NCBI GenBank assembly: GCA_963277665.1
Contig: OY728166.1
Location: forward strand, 548,635,219-548,699,218
DNA length: 64,000 nucleotides
Direction: 5' to 3'
Origin: Viscum album
Lineage: Eukaryota; Streptophyta; Magnoliopsida; Santalales; Viscaceae
In this document: positions 50,001-62,560 of the stretch, in pieces
Layout: every line of letters begins with the position of its first letter
Numbering within the stretch: the first letter of the stretch is position 1
The notes under the pieces: model-generated
Seen by the model: the letters and a program-made list of their open reading frames with translations, nothing else
Told to the model about the DNA's origin: nothing
Databases searched by the model: none
Program-made: the position numbers and the translations under genes

Positions 50001-50818
50001 AATATTAAAAATGTTTTAGTAATTAAACTTTTATTTTTACTATTTTAACTCTTCTTTAAATAAAACAATAATAAGTGTCCTACTCTAATCCAAGTGGACC
50101 AAAGAGGTTCATATTTTATTCCTAAGGTTGTTTTTGGTCAAATTATACTTATCCAACATAATTACAACATGTTTTAGGGTAATAATAATGTCTTTTTAAC
50201 CTTAATTACCCTATTTAATTTTAACAGTGGTATGTAAAAGTAAAAAGTTACTAATCACCAAAAATTATTTTCATCTTATTGAACCAAATTTTTCTTACTG
50301 ATATCATCCGTCTCTCAAGAATTTTTGAACTTCCACTCACAGAAGTAGTAAAATTATGTTTTATGTGAATTTTAAAATTCTCATAGGAGGTGGGTAAAAG
50401 ACAGTGAAAAGGTCAATAAAATATTTATATATATAAAATTATTATATAAAAAATACAATGAATTAAATTGAACATATATAGGTATTATGTATCTATTTTT
50501 ACCAAAAATAAATTTAAATAAAATAAATAATTATTTAAATAAATATTTATTTTTTATACAACTCAGTGTTTTCCACTATTCATCAAAAATGGAAAGATTC
50601 CAGAAAAATACCAGAAATTTACCCTAAGCTAATTTTCATATCTTAAAAAAAGGAAGTCCATTTTAAAAGATAAAATTTATAAAATTTCAAAAAGTGGGTA
50701 TTAGTATTCATAAAAAGTATTTTGATTGGTTGTGGTGTGTTGGAACTCGAAGTTGCGTAAAAAACATGCTACTGTATTGTTCAATGAGAAGCGTACCATG
50801 GATGCTTGGGGTGTTATA
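47099..50818 (-). repeat. 5' LTR of the old chromovirus
   Basis: 3720 bp, starting TGTAATGCCCC and ending GGTGTTATA. It is heavily diverged from its partner, with many substitutions and small indels. Confidence 0.9.
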
Positions 50819-51356
50819 ATCCTTATGTATATGATAAATAAGGACGTGTTCCTCGTTTATACAGCAGATAAGAATCTAGTAATCGAGGGTTAAACTGATG
50901 CATGTTTTAAAAATTATCAGAATTATATTAAGTCATAGGTAGGATATTTTTTAGTCTCAATGGAGGATCTATGAGATGGAAGAGTTCAAAGCATCCAATT
51001 GTCACTGATTCAGTAGTGGAGTTACAAAATATAGAGTCTTATGATGTAGAAAAAGAATCACATTGGATATAAAACATTGTCTAAAATATTGACGTGGTAC
51101 CAATTAGTAAATACCCTATCACATTATATTGTCATAATACTACAGTGGTGGATCTTGCGAAAGAGTCTAGGTCACACCAATGGGAAAATAACATACTCAA
51201 AAATTATTCAAAGATGTGATGTAAGTAGAGTTTCCATGTAGAAAAAACAAGAAACCCCTTAACTAAAGAATTATTTTAGTGGAAGAATTAGTATCATTTG
51301 AGAGTTATAAGACTAATGATTTTAAGTAGTTAGATCTAGGTAAAGTTGGAGTCTAT
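50819..51356 (+). pseudogene. Ty1/copia pol, 3' part (RNase H), continuation of 35655-38130
   Basis: The reading resumes in the same sense directly at the target duplication. KDVFLVYTADKNLVIEG near 50850 is the start of the copia RNase H domain; TDACF follows after a stop. ITLYCHNTTVVDLAKESRSH near 51120 and RNPLTKEL near 51250 are the usual later motifs, and the frame ends near 51356. Several stops are present. Confidence 0.8.
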
Positions 51357-53083
51357 TAAAGTTGGTGACTTAGAACGAAATTTTATGTACTTTATGATTA
51401 CCATTATTCATAGTTTCAAATATTAATAATCAAATTATCTCATCATGATTATTATTTTGTGTAACATAGTATGTGAAAATGTCCTGAAAGTAGATGACAC
51501 ACTGAACAATCATAATAGTGCCACTATATGATTAGAACTGAGAAGTGTTACAAAAGAGTTCAGAAATATATTTTCTATAGCCAGATGAAATCATGTTAGG
51601 GACACTAATTATACATGCTGTTATGGGTGGAGACTCATATGACTTAGAGGAACCATATTATGGTGTACTCCTTTGGTAATATCCAAGGTAGGATAATACG
51701 AGAATGTCACCGAACTTTAGGAAATCCATATTTATATGTTTCATTGGATTTTTTCTATCTACAGATGTGTGTATTGATCCATAGACATTAATACTATTAT
51801 TAATAGATGTTATGAGTCACATACTTTGATGATTTGATTAAAACTAAGATGTCATATGTTTGTGGTTAATATAATATATTTGGTGTGTCATGCGTAGTAT
51901 ATCATTAATGAATAATGTTATAATGGATATTCCCCTTATGTTCCTAAAAATAATATGATATTGAAGTCACATAAATGAAAATCATATAACCTAAATAAAT
52001 CAATTTGGTGTTCTATAGGAGTGTTCAATTTATGGTATAGTCAATGAAAGAGACATTGAGCATATCAGTTGATTGAACTAGAATGAAACCTACTTGATTA
52101 AGAGATATAACAATAAATATATTTTATTATATAGTAAGTGTTTGTATTTTATGTCATTGTGACATTTAATTCATTCTATATGGTTTCATTAGCTTATTTC
52201 TTGATATTAGCCTTACACTTTTCGGATGCATTTCCCAATTCCATTGAGGAAGAGGCCTAGATGTTCACACAAAAAGTGCATTCATAACATCAATTAAGTT
52301 ATAATATTATTTACTATTTAAGATGTTGAAAAAATATTATTCTCACACGTGGTTCAATAATTATTGATATTTTATTGATCGCATACATTTCTTCATTTTG
52401 TATTTGAGAGAATATTTTTTTAGAAGTGTCTTGAAAAAATATTTATTTTCTATTTAATGAAAATAATATTTATTTATTTATTGGTGAGTAATTTTGTAAT
52501 ATTTATTTGTTAAATAAATTGTAATTATTTATGGCCTGATAAATATATTGGAGGAATTGTGAACTAAAATTACTCATCAAGTGAGAAATAATATATATTT
52601 AATATTATTTAAATATATAATATTTAATTAATACATGAGGATTGTTCATGTCAAGAAATAAGAATAAGAATAATATTATTATATAAATGGAGTTACGCGT
52701 GGATTAAAGAAAGAATAACTGACCACATGTGAAAATTTTATTTTCTAACCCTAATAGTTTATATACCCCATTATATTATTTTATTAGTGTTTCCATTTTA
52801 TTTTTATTCACAATAAAATCCAGAGCGAATCCCCTCGAAGAACATGAGAGTTCCCTCTCCAAAATCACTCTCAAGAATAGAGAGTTATCCTCCACCATTA
52901 CCCTCAACTCTAAATTAATTGAAGTGATCTATTTATTAGAGAGATTATTTATGTGATCAAAGATGAATGATGTTAGAATTTTGATCTACTATTCTAGAAC
53001 CCAGAGAATTCTATGGCGATGTTCAAAGGTTCATGAAGAATGTGTAGATCACCGCTAGAGGGAATCTGTGATTTATTCTAACA
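51357..53083 (+). repeat. Probable 3' end and LTR of the split copia element
   Basis: Noncoding and AT-rich. A TATAAATG box at 52682-52689 precedes about 400 bp ending in GATTTATTCTAACA (53070-53083), a plausible LTR end in CA. The LTR start was not located, and no 5' partner LTR was found, which is expected if the 5' part of the element was lost. The open frame at 52729-52956 lies downstream of the TATA box and is probably just LTR leader sequence. Confidence 0.45.
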
Positions 53084-53689
53084 AATAAAAGACTATACAA
53101 TTTAGAAATGTTTTCATATTCATAAAAAATGAAATAATTCATTGTACGGTAATTATTTAAATGTTTAAATTAATTATAAATAATATGTGATGATCCTGAT
53201 ATTTGGTTCAAGTATTTATTCATAAAGTAATAATTGATTAAATTAGGTTGTTCATGGTGTTTTTCATCAATTTAAATCCTAAATTAATCCTCAATTATGA
53301 AAAAGTCATGTTGGGTATGCCCTATATCGGACTTCCACAGCGCCCAGAGCCCTGAAAAGTAAATATTTTCTATATAAATTTTGAATTGAAATGTAATATT
53401 TGTATTTTCATATATATTTTTTGTAATATTTATATTCCAGTTTGATTATAAGATTCTAATATTGTTATTTTATAGGGAATTTTTAGGTATGTATGTTTTA
53501 CAATAGTTATCAACAATAATATTAATTTCTCTTAAAATCGGACATTATTAGTCATAAAAATATTGCACTAATAATGAGGGCCTTTTTAGTGCTTCTGTTT
53601 GCACTGATAATGGCTGAGTGATTTTATGGGTTCCCCACATGTCAACATTTGTTGCGTGGAAAATGACCATTTATATAATTGACATTGGA
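53084..53689. other. Stretch without a recognisable gene
   Basis: AT-rich. Nothing recognised. Confidence 0.4.
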
Positions 53690-54440
53690 ATCTTTTATAG
53701 TAGTTCTCATCATTGATAAGATTCTGAGAATCATATAGGAAAGTAAATATGAGGGTGATCTCATATTGAAAATCCTCGACTAGGAGGATCATATCTTCGG
53801 TGACCTGGGGAAGTTGGAGACCCAAATCCCATAGTTCATGCTAGATAATTTGTACACAATCATTAATCTACCCTCCCCAATACTTTTACACCATCTTTCC
53901 CTGGAGTTTTTATATAACATAGCATTGATCATCCCACTAACATTGAAAAAGTTAAAAAACATAATCACTTATTTTCTATACATATGGAGGATATATCTGG
54001 TTTGAATGTGTGATAATACCTAGGGTGAAACTACTTCTTTGAACCAAACCGACTCCATTTCTAATGGATGGACCCCTAGTTCTTTGTAACTCTCCACTAG
54101 TTTTGGTATTGGATTTTAGTGAGCCATTAATGTTAAGAACCTATGGTCATGGTGGACATTCTGTTTTTTACCACCCTTGTAGAGTCTGGAGGGTGGATAA
54201 AAAGGCTTACCATGAGACATTCGACTTCATGTTGAACATGAAATTCAATTCTACCAACATCACCATGAAAATACCTATCATTCCAATGGATGTGTGGATG
54301 AAGCCTTTGATTTGGAACCACAACATATTCATGAAGGGTTAACGGGGAGCATGAAACCATGAATTCTACTCCTATTACTTCATTATAGGCAAGATTGTCT
54401 ATGATATCCTAGATTGAATGATTCTATGCAAGGAGAAGAT
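53690..54440 (+). pseudogene. DUF247-like pseudogene, plus copy of the tail-to-tail pair
   Basis: The plus strand reads KYEGDLILKILD, then FGDLGKLETQIP, followed in another reading by MLDNLYTIINLPSPILL. This corresponds to the ENQIP...LDNLY hallmark and closely matches the copy at 24235. FDFMLNMKFNSTN lies near 54225 and WMKPLIWNHNIFMKG near 54300, where the family has its NLIAFEQ motif. The C-terminal PW segment is missing: similarity stops at a palindromic centre near 54450-54480. Frameshifts and stops are present. Confidence 0.6.
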
Positions 54441-54479
54441 CATCCATAATAGATTTGTGTTTTTTGGAGGGTCTTCCCC

Positions 54480-55530
54480 TTAAAATGAATCATGATGTTT
54501 GGGATATCACTAATTAACTTTCCCATAATGAAGAAATAGGAGAATAATTAATGGAAGCATGCTCCCTGATAACCCTGCTTTAAGCTTTTATGGTTCCAAA
54601 TCAAAGACTAAATCCACACATTCACTAGTAGTATTGGTATCATTAGGGTTATTTTTGTAGAATTAAATTCTATGTTCATCTTGTAGTCAAATTTCCCATG
54701 GTCACCATTTCGAAAACTCACTCCAAACTCACGAATGGAGATAAATGATATAGTTTCCACCATGATAGTAGGTTTTTATGTTTTTTGGAACAATGAAATC
54801 CAAGGAAAAAATTTTTAGAGCCTCCTATAGAACTGGGGGACATCAATTAATAATAGAGTCATGTTGGTTCACTAAATTTGCAACACCCTAGGAATGCTCA
54901 CGCCTGCTTATGAGGAATCACCTACAAAATTCTAGAAAATGAGTTCTTATGTGGTTTACCTCTAGAGGATCCAATGGGATGATAGAAACCATGGTATGCT
55001 AGCAATAAATAGAGATATGTTGGACTGTGATTGGGGAGTGGAGATTAATTAGTGCCTTGAAATTATCTAGTATCGACCATGCTATTTAGATATCCAAAAT
55101 CCCCAGGTCACTGAAGACATATTCCCCTAGTTCAAGGATCCTCAATATAGGATCACCCTCATATTCACATTCATAAATTGATCTCATAATCTACTTGAAT
55201 ATGAAGTTTCTTTTGAAAATAATTTTATTCGAAAATACTAGATACCCGTGAGTTATCATGGGAGCATAGCACTAGGGCTCTGAGTCTAGTGGTAATATGA
55301 ATAAAGTCATCTTGTGTAACTGATGCATTGCGAGAGAGAATGATTTGTGTGTTATAAAAATTAATGGAATATATGTAGTGGAGACAGGGTTGGTCATGGT
55401 GGATGGGGATAACTGATAAGAAAATGGGTTGGATGTAGTAAGGGTTATATATGATAAAGTTGTCAAAAACTGTAAAAATGAAGTGGATGGCTGTCACAAA
55501 ATTGATTGATTCACTCATGATTCTCTAAAA
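54480..55530 (-). pseudogene. DUF247-like pseudogene, minus copy of the tail-to-tail pair
   Basis: At the 5' end, from the ATG at 55516-55518, the minus strand is open for 97 codons and reads PYYIQPIFLSVIPIHHDQ, matching the DUF247 N-terminal pattern (aY.P..vSIGP.HHg), then NFYNTQIILSRNA. DNA similarity to 22610-23600 in the same orientation runs through the whole copy. The region near 54580-54620 translates to a LIWN-like motif, and the C-terminus is cut at the palindromic centre. Stops and shifts interrupt the rest. Confidence 0.62.
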
Positions 55531-58126
55531 CCAATCAAAAATTGATTGAATGTATCTACAATGATAATCCATATTTGTAGGAATACCTAAAATTGTGAAT
55601 ATTTCATGACTTACACTTAAATAAATAATAAATTATTTATTCGTTTTTAATGTATATATATATATAGTAATTTATTTACATATATAATAATATATAAAAA
55701 ATGCATATATGTGTATCAGCAAACACATATTTACATACCAACTTCATGTATACATTTTCAAATAGAAATGTTTAAATATTTATTTATACAATCAATTTAT
55801 TATATGTAAATATATAATCTACTGAAATAGTTTGTAATTAAATATGAATAATAGTTGTATAAACTTGTTTTTATGTATATTATTTGGTGATTCTATAGCT
55901 TAAAAAATCATTTTATATTGTACTAACTATCTGAAGCTTTTGATTCTAATATTTATTAAAAGAAATTTACAATAATAAAGTCAATTTTCCATTTAAATGT
56001 GACATTGATGTAAAATGTGTAACTTCAAGATTCAATGATAATCCAATCTAGACTAAATTATAGTCAATTTTACCCTTTTTATGAATGTATTATCCTATTT
56101 GCAGAAAATACACTTTTCTATTTAATATTAACTTAACACTTGTTTAAATTTCATTCTTAATATAACTTTTCAATGTTCTATATGCCAATATTTACAATTC
56201 TTAATTTGCGAATTTTTTTAGTTGTTATTATATCTCATGCATACAATGAAATATGCACTATAAATGCATACAACACATACACTAAAATCTGTAATATTCG
56301 TCAATATGAATACAATATAATTAGTAAAATTATTAAATATTTAATATAAACATGTTAAATTGAGAGTCTCTATGTATACACAGCATACACTGTAATATAT
56401 ATACACTGTAATGAATGTTATTCACACATTAATGATTTTGTATTCAACAATATTTTAAATACAAAGGAATACACTACAACATATATGCATACACATTAAT
56501 ATTTTTTATGAACATATTAGACAACTAATTATGCATTTTATTTAGCCTATCAAGAAAAATATTTTTTAATTAAATACCCTTTTCACTATTATGTTTTTTT
56601 AAAACAAATTACATATGATTCATGTTCTGATATTTATTAATATATATATATACACACATATATATATATACACACACACATATATATACACACACACATA
56701 TATATATATATATATATTTCTATAAACAACTATATTAATAACCATTATTTAAAAAAAGAAATATATAAGTTAAAAATATTTGAATTTTCAAAGAAATTTG
56801 TTGCAATTATAAGGTACTCATTATCATCACTTAACTCCCTTTCTCTATTAGTATTTTATCAAAAATATTTCTAGCTAGAGGTCAATTATTAAGTTAAATT
56901 GTTTATTTGTGATTCGGTCTTCTATATATTAACTAATACTCACCATTATGTTTCATTCACTTCCTATATTACATTTTGTCTAAAGGTTTTAAAAACTACA
57001 AATTATATTTTTGTGCATGTTAATTTGTAATTAAATGATTTTGTAGTGTAGATGCATGGGATGGGTACTAGTATATATAATTAGATATACTATGAATTTT
57101 AAATCAATATAATTATACGTAACATAATAATATCATATTAATACAAATAACATGCTAGTTAATGTATTATTAATAATGATAATAATTAATCATTATAATA
57201 ATATTATGAATAACAATTCAAAAAATAAAAATAAACTTTGAATACTAAATGAATCATATCTATATTATATAAATATATTCTATTATATTTTTATATTTCT
57301 ATTTATTATATATAATATATATTATTTTTCTATATTATAATAAAATCTATATTATAATGGATTCCCGAAAATCAGGCTCCATATCCTACCCAACATGATT
57401 AAATAGGTTTTTAGTACCCTTTAATCAGGTTAGGGTTGGGTTATATATCCATATGTATTACCCATTTATTAATTAGGTATGGTTAGGGTATCAGTTATAG
57501 GTTTTCTAAAAACCTGAACCCATTAATTTTATATTATACCTTAAAATTTTAAATTAATTTTTTTAGTATTCAATTTCATTATTATGAAACTATTAAACTA
57601 AATTTTAATTTTTTTAATTTATTTTACTTTTATTAACTCATCTACATCATGCACCAAAAAATCAACAGGTCAATGCTATCTCATCGTTCATGATCACATA
57701 CTTTTAATTCTCATGGTTTTTTTAAATTCAATTTATACATTAAATTCTTCATTTAGAGGCTTCCCAAAATATCCCCACCAATAATGATGCATACAAAGTC
57801 TTATCCCATCAATAAATCCTATGAAAAATACAATATGACAGATTGAATATTAAATGAGGCATTCTGATTATATTCAAATTTTTTTATTTTTTATAAAATT
57901 TAAATAAATTAGATAACGGAACACATTTAAACATATTTTATAATAAAAATAAAATTAAAATTTAAAATTAAAAATTTAAATGGCAACTTAAACTGATTCT
58001 CATTTTTAGTGGATATTAAATTTCTGATTCATATTTTTATTTGAATTTTATAAATGTGTATTAATCTTGATATAATGTCTCTTAAATGAGTTTGGAATAT
58101 ACATTATTACACCTTAACCCTACTTT
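55531..58126. other. Very AT-rich stretch with microsatellites
   Basis: No gene. A (TA)n run lies at 55652-55667. At 57370-57530 is a phrase of repeated GGGTT/AACCC character (CAGGTTAGGGTTGGGTTATA), isolated and not a telomere array. Confidence 0.6.
56638..56717. repeat. Compound (TA)n(CA)n microsatellite
   Basis: About 80 bp of alternating TATATA and CACACA blocks, a likely hypervariable site. Confidence 0.95.
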
Positions 58127-58357
58127 ATGATTCATTTTCTTCCACTTCCTGGATCCCACCTTCTACCTTCTCGATTCCCCTTCTTCTCTACTTCCAATCA
58201 CCAACTTCATTCCACTAATCCCTCCATTCCCATCAGTACCATCATTGTGTCATACCATTACTCACAACATCCCTTTATCTATGCCTTCCCAAATTCCCCT
58301 CCCATCTCACCATGTCAAGTCCATGTTCTCCTCACATCCTTGTCACCATTCAACTAG
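58127..58357 (+). other. Pyrimidine-rich block with a 76-codon open frame
   Basis: A CT-rich island (many TCCC, CCTTCT and CCATC strings) in AT-rich DNA. The open frame is a by-product of the composition (Ser/Pro/His-rich) and shows no domain. It resembles 62359-62560 in composition, but no clear alignment was seen. Confidence 0.4.
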
Positions 58358-59774
58358 GGTTTTGGGTTCCTATGCCATCACATCTTCTTCTAGTTTACTT
58401 CAGTTATGAATAAAATATCTCCATTCAACTAGTGATTAATGTACCTATGATCCCTGCCTCCTCACTTACAAATTTGGACCAGATTACCTTAGCTTCCAAA
58501 TAGGTGATTTCAAAACCTTCTTGCAACATCAGAATTTATGTATGAAATTTATCTATTGTATTTCTATAATCCATCTCCTATTCCATCCATTTTTCTATAC
58601 TCTATTAGTAATCCATTTCTATAGGATCCCTCCATTACAAATTACTAAATCCTTTATTATATAATCTTATCTTAGTAGACCAAAATCCAAAACCAAGAAA
58701 TTACTTCACTCTGAATTCTGGATTAAACTCACTACGGAAGATTTAAATAATGCATTTTCTTTTTTATTAAAATGTCCATAAAACAAATCCGGAATTTTCC
58801 TCAACTTTTCCTCAATATGGATGTCTTTTTTATCCAATTCAATATAATTTATTTCCATATAGCCACTAAACATCCAAGTGTTTCTCTAAACCCTTTACGT
58901 TTATGACTCAACCCTAATAAATGATATACTTATATTTTAAGAATCTATAGAATTTTTTTATCATAATTATGATCTATAACTAACTAAAATATGATAAATA
59001 TATATTTCTATATATATTTCATTCACTTAATTTTCATTTTATAGAATATATTTCTATATTAATTGTTTAAATATACTAAGTTTTCTATGATTTTACCCAT
59101 TCAAATACTGCTTCATATTTTGATTATTTTTGACTCATTATAAATATATCACAAATATTTAATTTTTTTATTTACAATATGAATAATAATATTAAGAAGA
59201 AATATTCCATAAAATATTTGTAATCTTGAAAAATCAAACTTCTTTTCCCTCTATATCATAATCAAGATACTTTCTCTTATGTTTTTATTTGATATTGGGA
59301 ATGAAAACATGAGAGAAATAATTTATTGTATGTTTTTTATCTTTTATATTCAATATTTGGGTAGTGATTTTATTTTTTATTTTTTTATGATGAGCTTTGA
59401 GCAACATGTTAAGAAAATAATAATTCTTAAAAATGTGCAAATAAAATATTGTCTGATCCCTTTATTACTCAATCGTTACTGTTTTTTTGGAGGGAATATT
59501 TTTCACGTGGTATTTTCAGCCTGTTGTTACCTCCCCAATATATTTGAGTAGGTTATTGTTTGTAACATTTGAAATACCTGGTTAAAAAATTTCATTTTAT
59601 GCACTAATATATCATTCATAATGACTATGATATTATTTATTATTGTTAAAGTTTTTATATCAAATTAAACATTTAACTTTCTCTCAATTCATAAGGGAGA
59701 CCATTTTTTGACTCCATCTATTCAGAATAATGGAGACCATTATCTTACATACATGTTTATAGCACCATTATTCT

Positions 59775-59965
59775 AATGAACTTTCAATTTTATGGACATT
59801 CTATTTATACATGTAAAATGAACTTTCAATGTAATGAACTTTAAATTTATAAACACCTTTAATGGACTTTTAGTTTAAACAGGTACAACACACTTCTAGT
59901 TTAATTTACTTTAAATTTATATACATGTATAATTAACTTTAATTTTACTACACATTTAGTATATA
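59775..59965. repeat. Degenerate minisatellite, TAATGAACTTT-like units
   Basis: Units of roughly 20-45 bp containing AATGAACTTTCAATTT, AATGAACTTTAAATTTATA, AATTTACTTTAAATTTATA and similar. A stray copy lies near 60485. Confidence 0.6.
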
Positions 59966-61817
59966 ACACTTTCATTTTAGAAAAAAAATGACATGTCTAT
60001 TTAATATTTTTTTTATTTGTATTACCATATTGTATTTTATTTATTTATTATACTATGCTTCAATACATGCATGATGCACTTGAAGATTAATAATTTTTTA
60101 CTTTAATATATTCATTTGTATTCCTTTTAAAATAATATTGTATTCTATATTTTCTTATTGATTATTGCATTTACCACAATACAAATAACTTTTTTGGTTA
60201 TGTATCATGGTTTTTTTGCTGATCATTTTCATGTTTGTGTGGAATTTATCTTCCATTGTTAATTGGTAATATTTTTCTTTTCCATCATAAACTCTAATTT
60301 AGAATGAAATATTTTGACTCCCTCGGACTAAAACTATTTTCACACCTTTAATTACCCTTTACATGAATATGTATAGTAATTTTATTTATGTTCCTTATAA
60401 ATTATGCCTTTCTTATAGTATAAATAATTTCTATAATTAAACAATACCCTTTTAATTAAATAAATATTCACTTCTATAAACATATAATTCACTTTTACTT
60501 TAATGCACTATAAGTTTATATATATGTAATATAAAATTGTTACATGCATGACTTGTCAGTAATCAATGGTATGCCTTATTTTTTCATTATAATGACAATA
60601 TTACATTTATAATTATAAATAATTTCAACCATCTTATTTTTATTAATTACACTGATTTTATTTAAGGAAAAAATATTTATGATTTTTAATTGGTCACATC
60701 CATTTATATTGTTATTTAATTATTTTTATATTTTAAATATTTGAATTATTAAGTGAAACTATTACTCCTAATTTTTTTTACTGTGGAATATGTTCCTAAT
60801 TTCTTCTTGTAGAGACATTGGATGACCTAAAAATTGTAAATACTTATTATCTTTCAAGCATTGTCAATATTGAATATCATTCATGCATTGTCATTAATGA
60901 ATATCATTCATTAATCTACATGACCACTGATATTCTATAATATTATAGTTAATTAATATTACGTGTAAAAAATCTATTTCTAAATGTAATATACATAACC
61001 ATATAAGTTATAATTAATAATGAATAATATTTGCAATCCATTCACCATGAATATAGAAATTAATTGCATACCATTCCATTACTAAATACACTTGAAACAT
61101 GAAACATTTCCTCTTGGGAGTTTTATTTAGTATCATGCACTAAAAATTCCTTTTATTTTTAATATTTTTACAATTTCATTTCGTGAATATATATGATGTT
61201 TCTCCAATTTCACAGGGACACATTTTCTTCATACACCTCTATTTTTTACTTGAAACAATGTCATTGCATTAACTACATAATAGTTTCCTTTTGTATAAAG
61301 TATCATGCATTGAAATTGCTATTTATATTGAATATGCCTGAAATTTAAATTTTTATTATACATGGAGTCTCATATTGTGTATATACATGTAGTTTCTACC
61401 CAACATTACAATTTATAATCATTATGCATGAAATTTAAATAAGATAATATACATGTCATTTATGCATTATCATTAATGAAATATTGTTAATGTTATTTAT
61501 ATTGATGTCTATATTAATATACATGTTTCTTCATGGTGCATAACACAATTTCCTTATTTATGATTTTTCATGAACCAAAACATAACTTTATATTGATCTT
61601 TATATTATAGTTTATATTGTATTGAAATTTATGTGTACATGCCTATTTATATTTCTATTAAAATAATACTTTTTAATACAGTTTTTATTGTAATATATAT
61701 TTCATTATCATATAGTGAAATTGAAATTACTATTCTATTTACGTATTAGTATATATTGAGGTTTCTATTAATAATCATTTTGTTTCAATATATTGAATTC
61801 CATTTTCTTCTATATAC

Positions 61818-61901
61818 ATTAACATATTCTAAAAGTGTGGTTTATATTCAATATACATCATTAACATATATCAAAATCGTAGTTTATATTCTCTATGAAA
61901 A
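61818..61901. repeat. 42-bp tandem duplication
   Basis: ATTAACATAT-TCAAAA starts at 61818 and again at 61860, each followed by GTAGTTTATATTC or GTGGTTTATATTC. Confidence 0.75.
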
Positions 61902-62358
61902 TAATTTCGTATAACTAATATTCATATAGTATTTGTAGATACATATATTCTCCTATACTAAATTTGTAAAAAATATCATCAACAATACCTACTTGAAATG
62001 TATAACGTGAAAATTATTTTCAATTATGTAGTCACGTGTAAGTGTCAAAGGTATATTATTGAATTTTTTATCAATTATTTGTATAGAAGCTTCTCAAGTT
62101 AATTTATTTTCTATAGGAACCAAGATATCAATTTAATAATCACTCTAATAAATTAAATATTCTATTTTTTCTCTTCAATTGTATCTTCATGTCAATATTT
62201 ATGAAATATTTTTTAAAATAATTGGCTGTAAAAAGAATCCCATACCATCAATTAAATTCAAATATGATTTAGCCTAGAATTTTTCTGAGTAAAAGTACTT
62301 GTTATTATACTAAATTTTTATTTCCCACTATATTAGGTTCTATGCATGATAACTTCTA

Positions 62359-62560
62359 TTGGTCTCAAGATTCTCCCTCCCTCCATTGTTTTTCTTCTCC
62401 GCCAACCCTCCTCTCAATCTTAACCTCCCACTCCTAGTCTTCCCTTCCCACTCTCAGACCCCACATATCCCCATCTCTTATACCTCTACCACTTATTCTC
62501 AAATCATTCTACAAACATATGCCTCCACCATTCGGTATCCACATCATAACCCTAGCCTCC
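62359..62560 (+). other. Pyrimidine-rich block
   Basis: A second CT-rich island (CTCCCTCCCTCCATTG, then CCCACTCTCAGACCCC). The open frame through it (62359-62646) has no domain. Possibly part of an old LTR or leader. Confidence 0.4.

Larger units (their letters stand above)
38131..50818 (-). mobile_element. Old Ty3/gypsy chromovirus (Tekay-type) nested in copia
   Basis: A 12.7-kb element oriented right to left, with LTRs at 38131-42115 and 47099-50818, target duplication ATCCT, degenerate PBS and PPT. Its polyprotein relic runs from gag to a chromodomain. The terminal bases have decayed: the left LTR begins TA instead of TG, and the LTR ends read AA and TA instead of CA. It resembles the element at 6896 in architecture, orientation, PBS type and LTR length, but it is AT-rich and full of stops, so it is much older. 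Confidence 0.9.
58358..62358. other. Very AT-rich stretch, no gene seen
   Basis: Low-complexity A/T-rich DNA with small tandem repeats (annotated separately). An open frame at 59279-59551 has no recognisable domain and codon use that simply follows the base composition. Confidence 0.5.

Noticed and set aside
52729..52956. 75-codon protein with a hydrophobic N-terminus
   Set aside because: It lies directly below the TATA box within the probable copia LTR, as leader sequence would, and has no domain.
57395..57500. GGTTAGGGTTGGGTT as interstitial telomere repeat
   Set aside because: Only one or two imperfect units; plant telomeres are TTTAGGG arrays. It is better seen as simple G/T-rich sequence.
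58127..58357. Small secreted-type protein
   Set aside because: The Ser/Pro/His-rich reading follows from the CT-rich composition. There is no convincing signal peptide and no promoter or conserved motif.
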